In this document: positions 33,776 to 44,794 of the stretch, piece by piece
Layout: each line of letters begins with the position of its first letter
Position numbering within the stretch: position 1 is the first letter of the stretch
Assembly: GCF_040412425.1 (NCBI RefSeq)
Contig: NC_089749.1
Span: 14,841,162-14,905,161, forward strand
DNA: 64,000 nucleotides
Direction: 5' to 3'
Source: Macrobrachium rosenbergii
Lineage: Eukaryota > Arthropoda > Malacostraca > Decapoda > Palaemonidae
Notes under the pieces: generated by a model
Database searches by the model: none
Told to the model about the DNA's origin: nothing
The model's input: the letters and a program-made list of their open reading frames with translations, nothing else
Position numbers and translations under genes: made by a program

Positions 33776-34108
33776 AGGCAAAGCAACCTTGAATGTCCCT
33801 CGAGCAAAGAATTGCGGTAAGAATGGCAATTAGTTTAATGACAGCAGCTCATTAGTATCTGCGGGGAGGACTACCCCCGTCTTCGTAAACATCTTGAAGG
33901 TAATAATTTCTTTTATAGGTTCTTTCCCTAAGTGTGTGGTCACTCGTGCAAAATTTTTATCCGGAGTAAATGTTTTAATTAAGCTTAATGATTGATGTTT
34001 TTATAGAGCGCGTCCTTTCAAGGATTTTCTGAAGTGAAGGGTTAATGTTTAATGACGAAACAAGGCGCCTCGGACGTTTCCAAAGATACTTGTATTCTTG
34101 TGGTTAAC
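33776..34108. other. low-copy AT/TAAT-rich stretch
   Basis: Unique sequence with several TAAT/ATTA motifs ('GTTTTAATTAAGCTTAATGA' near 33970). It may be regulatory. No gene is seen. Confidence 0.4.
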
Positions 34109-34135
34109 TAGATAGGTCCATAGATGGAAGAATTA

Positions 34136-34199
<64 letters not shown>

Positions 34200-34232
34200 T
34201 AGATAGGTTTCCATAGATGGAAGGATTACAGA

Positions 34233-34286
<54 letters not shown>

Positions 34287-34316
34287 ATAGATAGGTTTCC
34301 ATTGATGGAGGGATTA

Positions 34317-34390
<74 letters not shown>

Positions 34391-34433
34391 CCTTGTGATC
34401 AATCTAGAGAGCTTTCCATAGGTAGAATAATTA

Positions 34434-34490
<57 letters not shown>
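34109..34490 (+). repeat. compound (CT)n array, 4 units
   Basis: Each unit has 'ATAGGTTTCCATAGATGGA' + 'GGATTACAGAT' followed by 40-70 bp of CT. Units begin near 34109, 34199, 34287 and 34400. The CT tracts are the variable part. Confidence 0.94.
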
Positions 34491-34492
<2 letters not shown>

Positions 34493-34648
34493 CCTCCTTG
34501 TTCTGTGGAAAGACCAAAACTAGTATTGGTTAATTATGCGGGCGTGTTTACGGTTGCATGAGTCATCAATAGCAGGGGTTTTGAGTAATCCTTTTAATTT
34601 CTTTATCTAGAGGTGCGTAATTACCAGAGGTAAATGTTTACGCCCCAG

Positions 34649-34649
<1 letters not shown>

Positions 34650-34702
<53 letters not shown>

Positions 34703-34792
34703 AATCTTTCTCACTATCTCTTTCTCTCTTTGTCGCTATTTTTTTCTCTTTTTTCATAAAAAACTGTTCTGAAGTCTTGCTAATAGCTAAGG

Positions 34793-34828
<36 letters not shown>
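34650..34828. repeat. two (CT)n tracts
   Basis: CT at about 34652-34697 and 34796-34828, both followed by 'TGCCTT'. Confidence 0.93.
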
Positions 34829-34833
<5 letters not shown>

Positions 34834-35136
34834 GTCAGTAATTCTGTATATCTCTGAATCACCCCAAATCCAAATATTTCCCCTTCATTTTCAAGTCTTC
34901 ACAGATAAAAGCGGATAACCTCGCAGTTCGTGTTGAACTCCATACGTAGCTGGAAAGCTTTTTCAGAGACTTGTCGCTTTTGCTGTGCGAAAACTAGGTC
35001 ACTCGCATAGTGGTAAGTGTCAGGTTAATGATTCTCGTGTTGACTGTCATGGGGGAAGTTCGCATGTTCGTGGAGATGATTTGTCAATTTGGCTTTTATC
35101 GCGATGAGGTGGTATTTTCATGCTTGCGATGATAAG
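34829..35136. other. spacer with possible decayed tRNA-like head
   Basis: 'CTCGCATAGTGGTAAGTGTC' (about 34993-35012) followed by 'GGAAGTTCGCATG' (about 35054) resembles A and B boxes at plausible spacing. The stems are poor. Confidence 0.3.
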
Positions 35137-35200
35137 GGAGGGAGAGAGAGAGAGAGAGAGAGAGAGACGCGGCACACACACACACACACACACACTCACA
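35137..35200. repeat. (GA)n-(CA)n microsatellite
   Basis: GA at 35140-35167, then CA at 35173-35199. Confidence 0.93.
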
Positions 35201-35616
35201 GTACAGTAGTTAGTACTTCCAGAGGTTTTAATGAAACTTTTAATGTCCCCAAAGAACAATTCTTTGAGAAGAGATTAGCATCCCTTCAGTGTCCTTACAG
35301 ATTTTGTTTATTTACATATTTCTCAGTACAGTGATTGTGTATTACACAATCACGTAATTTAGTTGGGAAACTTCACATGACCATTAGTAGGCAAATGTTA
35401 TGAGTCCCAGCTTGATATGGGTATAGTCAGATCTACTAAGTTTGGTTCATTGTAGCCATATCCCTAACCAGTGTGGGATTGATTTCTAATAGACAACGGA
35501 TAAAAGATTGAGCAAGCAAGCAGTTAGGATTGCTAGGAATGCAGAAGCGAAGTGGAATTGTTAATCCTGCTCGTCTTACTCACCTAGCTGCTGTGAATGC
35601 TGTTGAGACTTAATCT
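35201..35616. other. low-copy spacer
   Basis: Nothing recognised. Confidence 0.5.
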
Positions 35617-35893
35617 GACAAAAGTAAAAGTTAAAGTATACCTAGTTTTACCAGACCAATGAGCTGATTAACAACTCTTCTAGGCTGGCCTGAAGGATTA
35701 GACTTATTTTACGTCTAAGAACCAACTGGTTACCCAGCAACGGGACCCATGAGCTTATTGTGGAATCCGGAACTACATTGTAGGCGAAACGAATTTCTGT
35801 CAACAGAACTAAATTATCTACTTCTTCATTGGCCGGCGGAACTCGAACTCAGGCTGTGAAAGTCAGCCGACAACTCCACCGACTCGCTTGACA
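35617..35893 (-). mobile_element. Family C tRNA-headed SINE, copy 1
   Basis: On the minus strand the head at the right end carries 'GAGTCGGTGGAGTTGTCGGC' and the B-box 'TGAGTTCGAGTTCCG'. Then come 'GGCCAATGAAGAAG', the central 'GTTGCTGGGTAACCAGTTGG' and 'TCTAATCCTTCAGGCC', and the tail 'GGTATACTTTAAC' at the left. It aligns throughout with the copy at 62.6 kb. Confidence 0.88.
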
Positions 35894-35954
35894 TATTGGG
35901 GAATACCTGCAGGCAGACATTTCTGCCTTTCTCTAATGTGAGGTAAGCTTTCTC

Positions 35955-36250
35955 TCATGCTGTCATGAAAGCAGACCTTTTCTTGTCCTCTTGTTCCCAT
36001 GTGAGCAGTTTTTTCTTTTGCTCCCAAGTGGCCAGATTTGTTTTTCCTTACTTGTTCCCACGTGGGCAGTCGTTTTCTTTAGCTTCCAAGTGGGCAGACT
36101 GTTTTTTTCCCTCAGACGTGGCGATTTCAGTTCTTTCTCTTCCATCGTTGTAAGACCTTTTCATCTCGTGCTCCTACATAGGTAGGCTTTTCCTTTTGTT
36201 CCCATGATGTGGGCAGACAATTTCTTCTCCTACTCCCATGTAGCCAGGCT
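35955..36250 (+). repeat. about 38-bp degenerate repeat, about 7 copies
   Basis: Units share 'TCCCAYGTGGGCAGNCTTTT' and 'CTTTTGCT'. Open frames on both strands here are incidental. Confidence 0.8.
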
Positions 36251-37076
36251 CATCAAGGTGTCACCCCCATGATATGATATACAGTATTCACTTGGTGTGT
36301 ATTTACGTAAAATAGAAAGGAGACAGGGGGATGGCGTAACTGCATACCCAGTAAGTATGAAATGGGGGCAAAAGGAAATGAGTAATAGTGGGATAGGGAA
36401 AGAATGTGTAAGGAATAGTAAAAAAGTGGAATGATAGTAGGGAAATCTTTCAGCATTGCAATGCCACTATATAACTTTTTGTTATGCTGCTTGAGTAAAA
36501 TGCTTTCTCTAACACTGTGTCGACTGTAAATGTCTGCGTCATCTTACATTATCTTTATATGAAATATTATATGTTTTTAGATATTCGTCTTGGGCTGGAA
36601 AATTACTCTGTAAGCTGATGTAATGAGTTGGACCAACACTGAACTTGCTTACTTACCACCTCATAACTTAATCATTCTGTCATTACACCTCAGAAATGAC
36701 TATATTCCCCTCTCCTCACACGAAGACAAATAAGAACGGCTTAAAACTGTTGATGTCATCAGGGACCCTCGATAAAAAAAAAAAAAATACTTTTCCTATA
36801 TCAGCATCGCCGGCGTGGTCCATTAGCGGAGAGGAGGAGTGCGTGCTAATGCCCGAAATTTTATTAATTATTCTGCTAAAATCTCCGCCCGCCCTGCCCC
36901 CCGCCCCTCAGGGGAGCGGAGCTTGAAAGCAGCGCTGATTAAATTTTCTTTTAATAAACTATCGCGGAAGGACCTTCCGGTATCAGGTGTTTTGTTTTTT
37001 TTTTTTTTGCGAAGGTACTGGAACTGGAGAACCTGACATCTTTAGGTGTCATATCAGTTATTTTCTAAGTTTACCA
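36251..37076. other. low-copy stretch with GC-rich patch
   Basis: 36800-36990 combines CpG-containing blocks ('ATCGCCGGCGTGG', 'CCCCCCGCCCCTCAGGGG') with TAAT-type motifs ('TTTATTAATTATTC'). It may be regulatory. Poly-A lies near 36776 and poly-T near 36991. Confidence 0.4.
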
Positions 37077-37450
37077 GATTCACTTTAGGCATTACTTAAG
37101 GTTCTACTTGGAATCACTGGAATTCTTGACTGGTTGGCACTGATGAAAATCATGATTTGGAAAAATTCCAGTTTGAGGTCTATCAAGCGGTGCGCTGTAG
37201 GCAGTGCTTAAGGATCTTTCCAGCGTCCGTTCGGCCCTTAGCTTCAACCCCTTTCGTTCCTTTTACTGTAGCTCTGTATTCTCTTGATTCCATCTTACTT
37301 TCCACCATCTCCCAAAATGTTTCATAGGTAACTGCTTAGGAGGTTTTCCTCTGTTACACCTTTCAAAACCTTTACTGTCATTTCTGCTCTAGGTGCTGAA
37401 TGACCTCATAGGTCCCAGTACTTGGCCTTGGCCTCAATTCTATAATCAAT
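37077..37450 (+). mobile_element. Family A element, copy 6, plus a separate 5' fragment
   Basis: 37077-37107 is a stray family 5' piece ('CACTTTAGGCATTACTTAAG'). The main body is about 37187-37440, from 'AAGCGGTGCGCTGTAGGCAG' to 'GGCCTCAATTCTATAATC', preceded at 37125-37186 by the extension shared with copy 5. Confidence 0.87.
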
Positions 37451-37461
37451 TCAATCAGTTC

Positions 37462-37960
37462 AAAGGAAAATAAAATTTACGAAGTATTGAAGTTTGTTCC
37501 AGGAGAAAACTGTTAGGTATATTCTAAAAATACATTCTAGTTTTCTCCTGGAATAAATTTTTTATTTCCCCGTGAATTAATAATTTTCTTTGAATTGTTC
37601 TCAAGATTCGGATGTTAATGGGTATTGTAGAATACTCATTACTCAACGAATCTTGAGAACAACGCAAAGGAAAATATTAACTTGCGAGATGTTGAAAGTT
37701 TATTCCAGGAGAAATGAGAAAGCTGGAATGTATTTTAGAATAACCATTCCTAAAGAATCTGGAGAACAACACAAAGTTGAATATCAGTATACGCATTAAT
37801 ATACGCAATATTAAGTTTATTCCAGGAGAAAACCGAAGGAAAATATTGATATGCGAAATATTGATGTTTATTCCAGTAGAACACTGGAAAGTATTTTAGA
37901 ACATGCTTTCCAGTTTTCAGATATTTCGTAGATTAATATTTAACTTTGCGCGATTCTAGG
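37462..37960. repeat. mixed direct and inverted repeat cluster
   Basis: 'TTTATTCCAGGAGAAA' occurs in both orientations (37492, 37543 inverted, 37698, 37816 and 37868). Arms of about 95 bp at 37518-37612 and 37648-37746 are inverted relative to each other around a 35-bp centre; the innermost stem is 'TGTTCTCAAGATTCG' / 'CGAATCTTGAGAACA'. Confidence 0.88.
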
Positions 37961-38575
37961 TATTGAAGTTGCTAATTTAGTCCCTTGCAACGACTCCAGG
38001 ATTCCAAAGATTTATATAGAAAACTCACGATACTGGAAAATCAGAACAAAAAAAAATAAAGAAAAATAGCTAAATTAACAGGTATCGCGCGAAAATAGTT
38101 TTCGCTACGTACAAGGAATAGGAGAAACGCTGGTGAAATCTAGCAAACCGGGAGCGGCTGCCGAGAGATAAAGAAAAACATACCAAACATCAGCACAAAA
38201 AAAAAAAAAACTACTCTCCAGCGTATGACTGGGCGCCAAGACACGTACCTTAGTCACTGAAGAAAGTGAGTACAGAATCTCGGGTCATAATGAAAGTGAC
38301 GCTGCGTCTTGGACGAGGACCCCATATGTGGAACAGTAGCGGCGAGCCCTTTACAAAAGCGCCTCACGAATGCCCTATAAATGAGAGAGAGATAAGAGTT
38401 GCCGTGTCAATCTACGAAGTAGTGTTACCTAAATTATAAACTTGTATGGACCTAGACAAGAATGTACTTTATCAGGTTTGTTGTTCACGCTGTGGTAACT
38501 CCATTTTGACCTTTTCTCATCTCGCTTCCCCCGCCTCCTCACGTTTCTTCCTCTCCTCCCCCTACCCCCATTTGT
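37961..38575. other. low-copy spacer
   Basis: A-runs at 38048 and 38200. Nothing recognised. Confidence 0.5.
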
Positions 38576-38607
38576 ATGTATATATACATACATACATACA
38601 TACATAT

Positions 38608-38689
<82 letters not shown>

Positions 38690-38690
38690 A
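38576..38690. repeat. (TACA)n-(TA)n microsatellite
   Basis: CATACATACA units, then about 66 bp of TA. Confidence 0.95.
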
Positions 38691-39756
38691 TTTATTCCTA
38701 CTACTCGTTAGGGTTCAATGAGACGGCTGGTACTGAGTCCAGATTCTTTAACTGGCTAAGTAAAATTTACAGTACTAACAAGATTCTTTTCGAAGATTTG
38801 AGTGAAGTTGTGATGGTATGTATGATGGGCAATGTATGTATGTATGTGTGTATGTGTGTATTCAAGTTGGCGAATTGGTAACAAAGAACAGGTACTCCTA
38901 TTTCGTATTTCAAATCTGCTGGAAATTTAGAACTGTTTCCCGAATTTAAATTGTTAATGATAATTCATCTTTAACAAAGCCTTGTTTTGAGCACCAGTCT
39001 TCATTAAATTAATAGCAACCTAGACAGGAACAGTTCTGATACAACTAAGCATGAAACCTGGAACAAAAAGCTACCTATGTAGGTCCACTCAGGGGTCAAC
39101 GTAGAATCTTGTTAGCAACCAGACTCGGTTACTGCCAGCAGTAATTACCCTCCATTGATGGAGAAGGTAAAAACCCCTTTTTAAATAGTTGTTGGGTCAT
39201 AGCAGCACCCGCGCCCCTACTTTTCAAGACAAGTAGCCTCTACAGGTATGCAAGTAGTTAAGTATGAGGTAAGATGACTCGAGAATGAAGAAATCTTCGA
39301 CTTCTCTCCTCATTGTACCTCCAAGGTTGTACCTCCAAGGTCAGGCTTCGAAAGTGAATTTTTCGAGAGTAATTAACTACTGAGGTAATTACATACCTGC
39401 TTTCGTCTATCTTTTGTACCGTCTGGTTTGCGAAATGGTACGACAAAGATAAGGGCTTGAAAATTGCATTAAGGTTTGTGGGATTCTGGAAATAGAAATC
39501 TTAGTACTACTGTTAGTGGGTTTCTTGAAGATTTTAGTTCCTTTTGGGCCGCTGAGGAATGCTTATAGGTTTTTTTTTATTTGTGGCGTTTTTGAACACA
39601 CATCAGTGTTTAATCATTGACAGTTGGTGGAATTTAAAATTATATTTTAGTTGTGGTAGACGTAAAATATTTTTTTTAGATTTTTCTGGAAGATTTGAGT
39701 TTTTGATGCCGTTGGGGAGTATTTAGGCATTTTTCATCGGACATTTTAACTACATA
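38691..39756. other. low-copy stretch
   Basis: Over 1 kb without a recognisable repeat except a short GTAT tract at 38833-38858. Orphan frames only. Confidence 0.5.
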
Positions 39757-39975
39757 TTTACATGAATGTTCACATCAGGATCATTTACATGAATGTTCAC
39801 ATCAGGATCATTTACATGAATGTTCATCTCAGATCTTTTACATGAATGTTCACATCAGGATCATTTACATGAATGTTCACATCAGGATCATTACATGTGG
39901 AATGTTCACATCAGGATCAATACTTACATGAATGTTCACATCAGGATCATTTACATGAATGTTCACATCAGGATC
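39757..39975 (+). repeat. 27-bp minisatellite, about 8 copies
   Basis: The unit is 'TTTACATGAATGTTCACATC' + AGGATCA. The last copy runs directly into a minus-strand tRNA-like B-box (GGATCGAACCCA). Confidence 0.93.
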
Positions 39976-40140
39976 GAACCCAGGACTCGAAGGAGAAGGC
40001 CAGGACGCTGGTAAAACTCAAGGAGGTCTTTTCCTGACCTGTAAGTCAAGCTGGTATAGCTTTTTGACTCTTGCATTTGAGAATCCTAGGTTCGATCCCA
40101 ATGTTATGTAGAAATTAATTTCGGTTGCACACGTAATTGC
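39968..40140. mobile_element. two tRNA-like SINE heads, opposite orientation
   Basis: The minus-strand head has its B-box at 39970-39981 (reads TGGGTTCGATCC) and an A-box-like 'GAGTTTTACCAGCGTCCTGG' further right. The plus-strand head has 'CAAGCTGGTATAGC' (about 40048) and B-box 'AGGTTCGATCCC' (40088-40099), followed by 'AATTAATTTCGGTTGCACAC'. They are probably SINE remnants. Confidence 0.6.
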
Positions 40141-40825
40141 ATTTAACCAGTTGAATACTTCATATAAAATATGTACTCCAGCGCAATAATCAGATCACTT
40201 TCACATTTGAACGTATTTCCCAACCATTTGCGATATTGATGTTCTAAAGTATGAGTAAAAATTCATTGCCGAAGCTGTTTAGAATGCGAACTTGAGGAAC
40301 TATAGGTGTATTGATCAGTGATGTACAAATTAGCCCAGAGCATTTTAGTTAAAATTTTAAAGACCTTGGACATATGCAACTGTTAAAGGTCATGAAGTTG
40401 GCTAGCAATCTTCTAAAAACATCATTGCACATAAAAAAAATTAGCCAGTATTAAAATAGCTGTATGTTGCAGCTTACCCTCAAGCAAGAGATCTGAAACA
40501 CTCGTCAGTAGAAAAACCATGGCCTAGCCCAGGATTAAGTACATGGGTTGCATGGTCGCCTATCAGTGTAAGAGGGTACGTTGTGGCACAAGATACGTTG
40601 TGGCACAGGATACGAACAAGCGGTCAGAAAGGTATAGATGCCCCATTAAATTTATTGCAGAGATAATCTTAAAGTTAGTTTCAATTGAGTTCTGATCCTC
40701 GATTTGAGCCCCAGTGATGAGTAGGAGTCAATCTTGTCTGGCTTTTCTCAAAAGCAGTCCTGCTTACGTAAAAATGGCAGTAATCACCAAAGGCGTTTTT
40801 GGTCTAGACTCTAGAGCCATCCTGC
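40141..40825. other. low-copy stretch
   Basis: Nothing recognised apart from a small 'GTACGTTGTGGCACA' duplication near 40573-40610. Confidence 0.5.
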
Positions 40826-41080
40826 TTAACAAGACAGACATTCAGTTACCAAAGACAAAATTGCAATTACCAGACAAAAATGTAATTATCAAAGTCAAAC
40901 ATGCTGCTGCTAAAGAGAAAATTGCAATTACCCAAGACAAGCATGCAGCAATTACCCAAGACAAGCGTGCAACAATTACCAAAGGACAAGCATGCAGCAA
41001 TTACCCAAGACAAGCATGCAGCAAAGACCAAGTAATTACCCAAGAAAACTTTGCAATTATCAACGAAGACAAACATACAA
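40826..41080 (+). repeat. about 27-bp degenerate minisatellite, about 9 copies
   Basis: The unit is 'GCAATTACCCAAGACAAGCA' + TGCA with diverged ends. It underlies a 129-residue open frame (40714-41103) whose middle is period-driven. No domain is seen. Confidence 0.85.
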
Positions 41081-41984
41081 ATCCAATCATGAAGAGGCGG
41101 TAGTACTGATTACCATATCTAGCAGTTCTCGGACCAGAGGAAGCAATACCTAGATGGCAAAGAGGAGAAATTCTGGCGAGGATTTATTGGACATCCGAAA
41201 GCGAAGTGTTTTTGCTCTTTATCTGATTACACCTTTCCTTTAGAGCCGATCTTGACAGCCTTTACCGCCCTGTCTTGCAGTTTATTCCTTTGTGCATAAA
41301 TGCTTTTCTGAAACGAACCCTTTTTTTTTTTTTTGCAAGATATTTTTTTTTCTTGCGTAAGCGCTCCAGCAATTTTCGGTCATGGGAACTTTCTGAAATA
41401 TTTTTTACTTTTTTGTAAATTACTTCTGCAGTTTGGAAATGCTGTTGCAACATCCTACAAAAAGAAAATTCTCTAGGACGATTATGTATGCAGCCAAATT
41501 GGGCGCTTGAATTAGCAGCTTGCTGCGAGATGTGATGTTGTGCGGTGATCTTTTTGAAGTGTCTTGTTGTAACTTTTTACGTCAAATCTGAATTTCTTTA
41601 ATCTCGACAGAACTTTCTATTTCTATGGAATGTAGTTTAAGTGTACCTAGGTATCCGTAGAGTTTAGAGAGGAATCCTCTCCTTTAAGGCGTCACCAATC
41701 TGAAACAAATTAAGAAAATTATTGCAGCGTGTGTTCTTAGTTTAAGGTATTCGACCCTATATTGCGTCACTTAACCCTGAAACCGTCAGCAAATAAACGG
41801 ATATAGTTTCTATTGTAGTAGCATTCTAACTTAATGACACGATCTACCTAGAAACTGTAACAAAAAATCAAGGCAGAATAGACTGCAGATCATGATATTC
41901 GATCAAAAAATCAATGCAAATAGACTGCAGATTGTTATATTCTAACTTACTGAAGCCACCGTGATGTTGCAACCCACCTTAAAT
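41081..41984. other. low-copy stretch
   Basis: Includes a two-copy 'AAAAAATCAA.GCA..ATAGACTGCAGAT' repeat at 41862-41945. No gene is recognised. Confidence 0.55.
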
Positions 41985-42350
41985 GGCTGTGCCTCTTAGT
42001 GACATAGATAAGATGCGGCACCCAACCAACAAGATGACGTCAACAGGGCGTGAAACCCACGTCTTGAAAAATAGTGCGAGGGAAAAGTGGGCGGGCGGGC
42101 GGTCGGGCGGGTTAACCCGATCGCCCGGGCAAGGACTGTCCACGCGGCCGTGACCGAAGTCGCTTTGACCCCAATTCCGGACGGGCACTTAGTAGGGTCT
42201 TGGTTATCTTGTAAGGGTCAAGCCACAGCGGCGGAACAATTGGACTCCCACCCCCTCCCCTCTTCCCCCCTTCTCCCCCCATCACACACTCGCCACATGG
42301 ACCCCCACCGATATGTGGTGGTCGATGTTGCCAGGAGTGCTATAGTGCCA
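41985..42350. promoter_or_regulatory. GC-rich promoter-like patch (candidate)
   Basis: The most GC- and CpG-rich non-repetitive patch I noticed. A perfect CRE-type palindrome TGACGTCA (42035-42042) lies about 45 bp upstream of stacked GC-box-like GGGCGGGCGGGCGG (about 42090-42110) and a 'CCCGATCGCCCGGGC' block. No TATA box or downstream gene is identified. It could be an unannotated first exon or promoter, or simply a GC-rich island. Confidence 0.35.
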
Positions 42351-43021
42351 TAAACCCAATCTAACCCAACCTTGGGTATGGAGTTTCGTCTAAAGTTGAA
42401 CTTTAACTTTGGTGACCTTTCTTAGTTTGGTATGTTGCTATATACAGTAATGTGGAGAATTACCCTCAGACTTGGCTCATAAGTTGAACTGGCCGAAGTT
42501 TTCCAGTCTCGAATCGTCCTTTCCAGTTTTGGGCTCTTCCAGTCTTGAATTGGCTTTTCCAGTCACTAACCAGCTTTCCTTCTGTGCCCTCTATGTTACA
42601 GAACTTTGAGGCTCGTGTTTTCAATTATTCTCGAAATTGAAGTTTAGAGGTTCCATTAATTATGTTTGCAGCAGCTTCATTGCTGACGTATTATTAGCTT
42701 GACTGCGAAAACAGTCTCTTCAGATAACCGAGAAATATTTATAATCATAAAAAACAAATTCTTAATATTCCATAGTAGTCGCCCTCATTACTACTTGTGA
42801 CTGCCAAAGGCCTCGTGAGCTTTCTCTTCGGGCCAAGATGGCGATAAGTGACAGGATCCTATTTATTCCTTCCTTTTTGAGGCTTTCACTGGGATTTCTC
42901 TTGGCTAAGGCTTTGCACAAGGTGGGGGGGACAATGTAACGACATTACTGAGTTGCTCAACGTCGATTTTGGGGTATTATGCTACATGACTTGGCAGAAG
43001 TTGATGCGGAATACTGAACAG
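42351..43021. other. low-copy stretch
   Basis: Short 'CTTTTCCAGTC' repeats at 42500-42565. No gene is recognised. Confidence 0.5.
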
Positions 43022-43375
43022 GTGGCAAGCGAGCATTAGCATGCGATTGCTCGTTCAAGATGATTTTATATGTTTAGATAATTTTATAAGTTTAGGTTTT
43101 GCCTTAGAGCTTATTTTTATATAGATATGTAAATTGCTTAAATTGTTTAAATTGGCCAGCGAGTGTTCATTCAAGATGATTTTATATGTTTAGATAATTT
43201 TATATATTTAGGTTTTGCCCTTAGAGCTTAGATTTGTTTTATATAGATATTGAAATTGCTTAAATTGTTTAAATTGGCCAGCATTAGGCGTGCGATTGCT
43301 CATTCAAGATGATTTTATGTTTAGTTTTTATATGTTTAGCTTATATTTTTTGTATATAGATATGTAAATTGTTTG
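43022..43375 (+). repeat. about 120-bp tandem repeat, 3 copies
   Basis: Units share 'GCGATTGCTC.TTCAAGATGA', 'TTTTATATGTTTAGATAATT' and 'ATATAGATATGTAAATTG'. The third copy is shortened. Confidence 0.9.
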
Positions 43376-43641
43376 AATCACAATGTTGAGACATTAACAT
43401 TCCGTAAATTGTACTTTGAAGTTATCATGAATACCTAAATTTATCCAATCAGGTTTTTCATTATCAAGACATTCCTTATCTATTTGTTTTCATCTTAGCA
43501 ATAAAATTCGGTGTTTATTAAAGTAGAAAAATGCATAGCAATTAACCTGAGAAATTCTAACCAGTTTTACTAGAACATTAGCCTTTGCACTCAAGGTTAA
43601 TGGTTTATAACTGGAATAATTTTTTTAAAGTGTTACCTCTC

Positions 43642-43642
<1 letters not shown>

Positions 43643-43677
<35 letters not shown>
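43643..43677. repeat. (CT)n microsatellite
   Basis: About 17 CT units. Confidence 0.95.
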
Positions 43678-43678
<1 letters not shown>

Positions 43679-43951
43679 GATGTAAATAAAACATTAATAA
43701 CAGTGCTGCTAAGTCAGAATCATACATTGGTCGCATATTTCAACCACTGAAATCGTCAAGTGGCAAAGTGGTAGTCTTTTCGAATATTCTTATTAGTGGA
43801 TCTAAAGGAAAACTTTCAAAATAAAGTACTAAAATACTTTAATTAATTCAAGAGGCAAGGCTTGGTGAGAAGTGGCGGCTAAGATTTATAAGCCTTCAGT
43901 CTGTGTGAATTGATCTAAGAGACTGTAGTAATATACTTACTTACAGTTTAC

Positions 43952-44314
43952 TAGAATATTCCAGTTATTTAAATCTTAAAATGCTCCTTTGAATATTCAG
44001 GATTATTTTAATGTGAAATGTCTTTGGGAAATATTTCAGGATTATTTATTCTTAAAATGCTCTTTTGGGGAAATATTTCAGGATTATTTAGTCTTAAAAT
44101 GCTCTTTTGGAAAATATTCCAGGATTATTTAATCTTAGAATGCAGACATTGGGAAAATATTTCAGGTTTATTTAACCTTAAAATGCTCTTTTGGGAAAAT
44201 ATCCCAGGATTATTTTGAACTTAAAATGCTACTTTGGGAAAATATTCCAGAATTATTTAATCTCAAAATGCTATTTTGGGAGAATATTCCAGACTTATTT
44301 AAACTTAAAATGCT
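43952..44314 (+). repeat. 42-bp minisatellite, about 8 copies
   Basis: The unit is 'CTTAAAATGCTCTTTTGGGA' + 'AAATATTCCAGGATTATTTAAT'. Confidence 0.92.
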
Positions 44315-44749
44315 AACACTTTTCAACAGCTATAAATTTTCCTTTTAACATTTACATGGTTCATTGTTTCCTCCGCAGATTTATTCCCATTTCTTAACTG
44401 TCTTGATTACATAATTGATCTTGATCATTATATATATTTTGTCTTGATCAAGACTGGTTTTGTATTAGGTCAGCGTCTGCCAGCTTTCCCAGAATACGAT
44501 TACTCTACTTAAATGTCGGTATTTTCCTACAGTACGACGGGTTACCAAGAATGCTAATTCGTCAGTAGTCAGCCTTGATAAAGTGATTACATGCTTGTCT
44601 TGACTTATAAAATTTAGTTAGATTATCGACATTTTCATAATCAACAGAAAATTCGTTCAAAAGAATAAATCATACGATAGAATGAAGACAAAAATGGAGC
44701 ATATTTAATGATCTTCATAGTGCCATATAAGACTCGACCTCCGGATCCC

Positions 44750-44753
<4 letters not shown>
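44315..44753. other. low-copy spacer
   Basis: Nothing recognised. Confidence 0.5.

Positions 44754-44790
<37 letters not shown>
44754..44790. repeat. (GA)n microsatellite
   Basis: About 18 GA units. Confidence 0.95.

Positions 44791-44794
<4 letters not shown>

Noticed and set aside
40040..40110. Functional tRNA gene
   Set aside because: The B-box is perfect, but the acceptor and anticodon stems do not pair well by eye and the sequence continues into SINE-like body.
40714..41103. 129-residue open frame
   Set aside because: The middle is the degenerate 27-bp array. Flanking residues show no domain and no splice or promoter context is evident.
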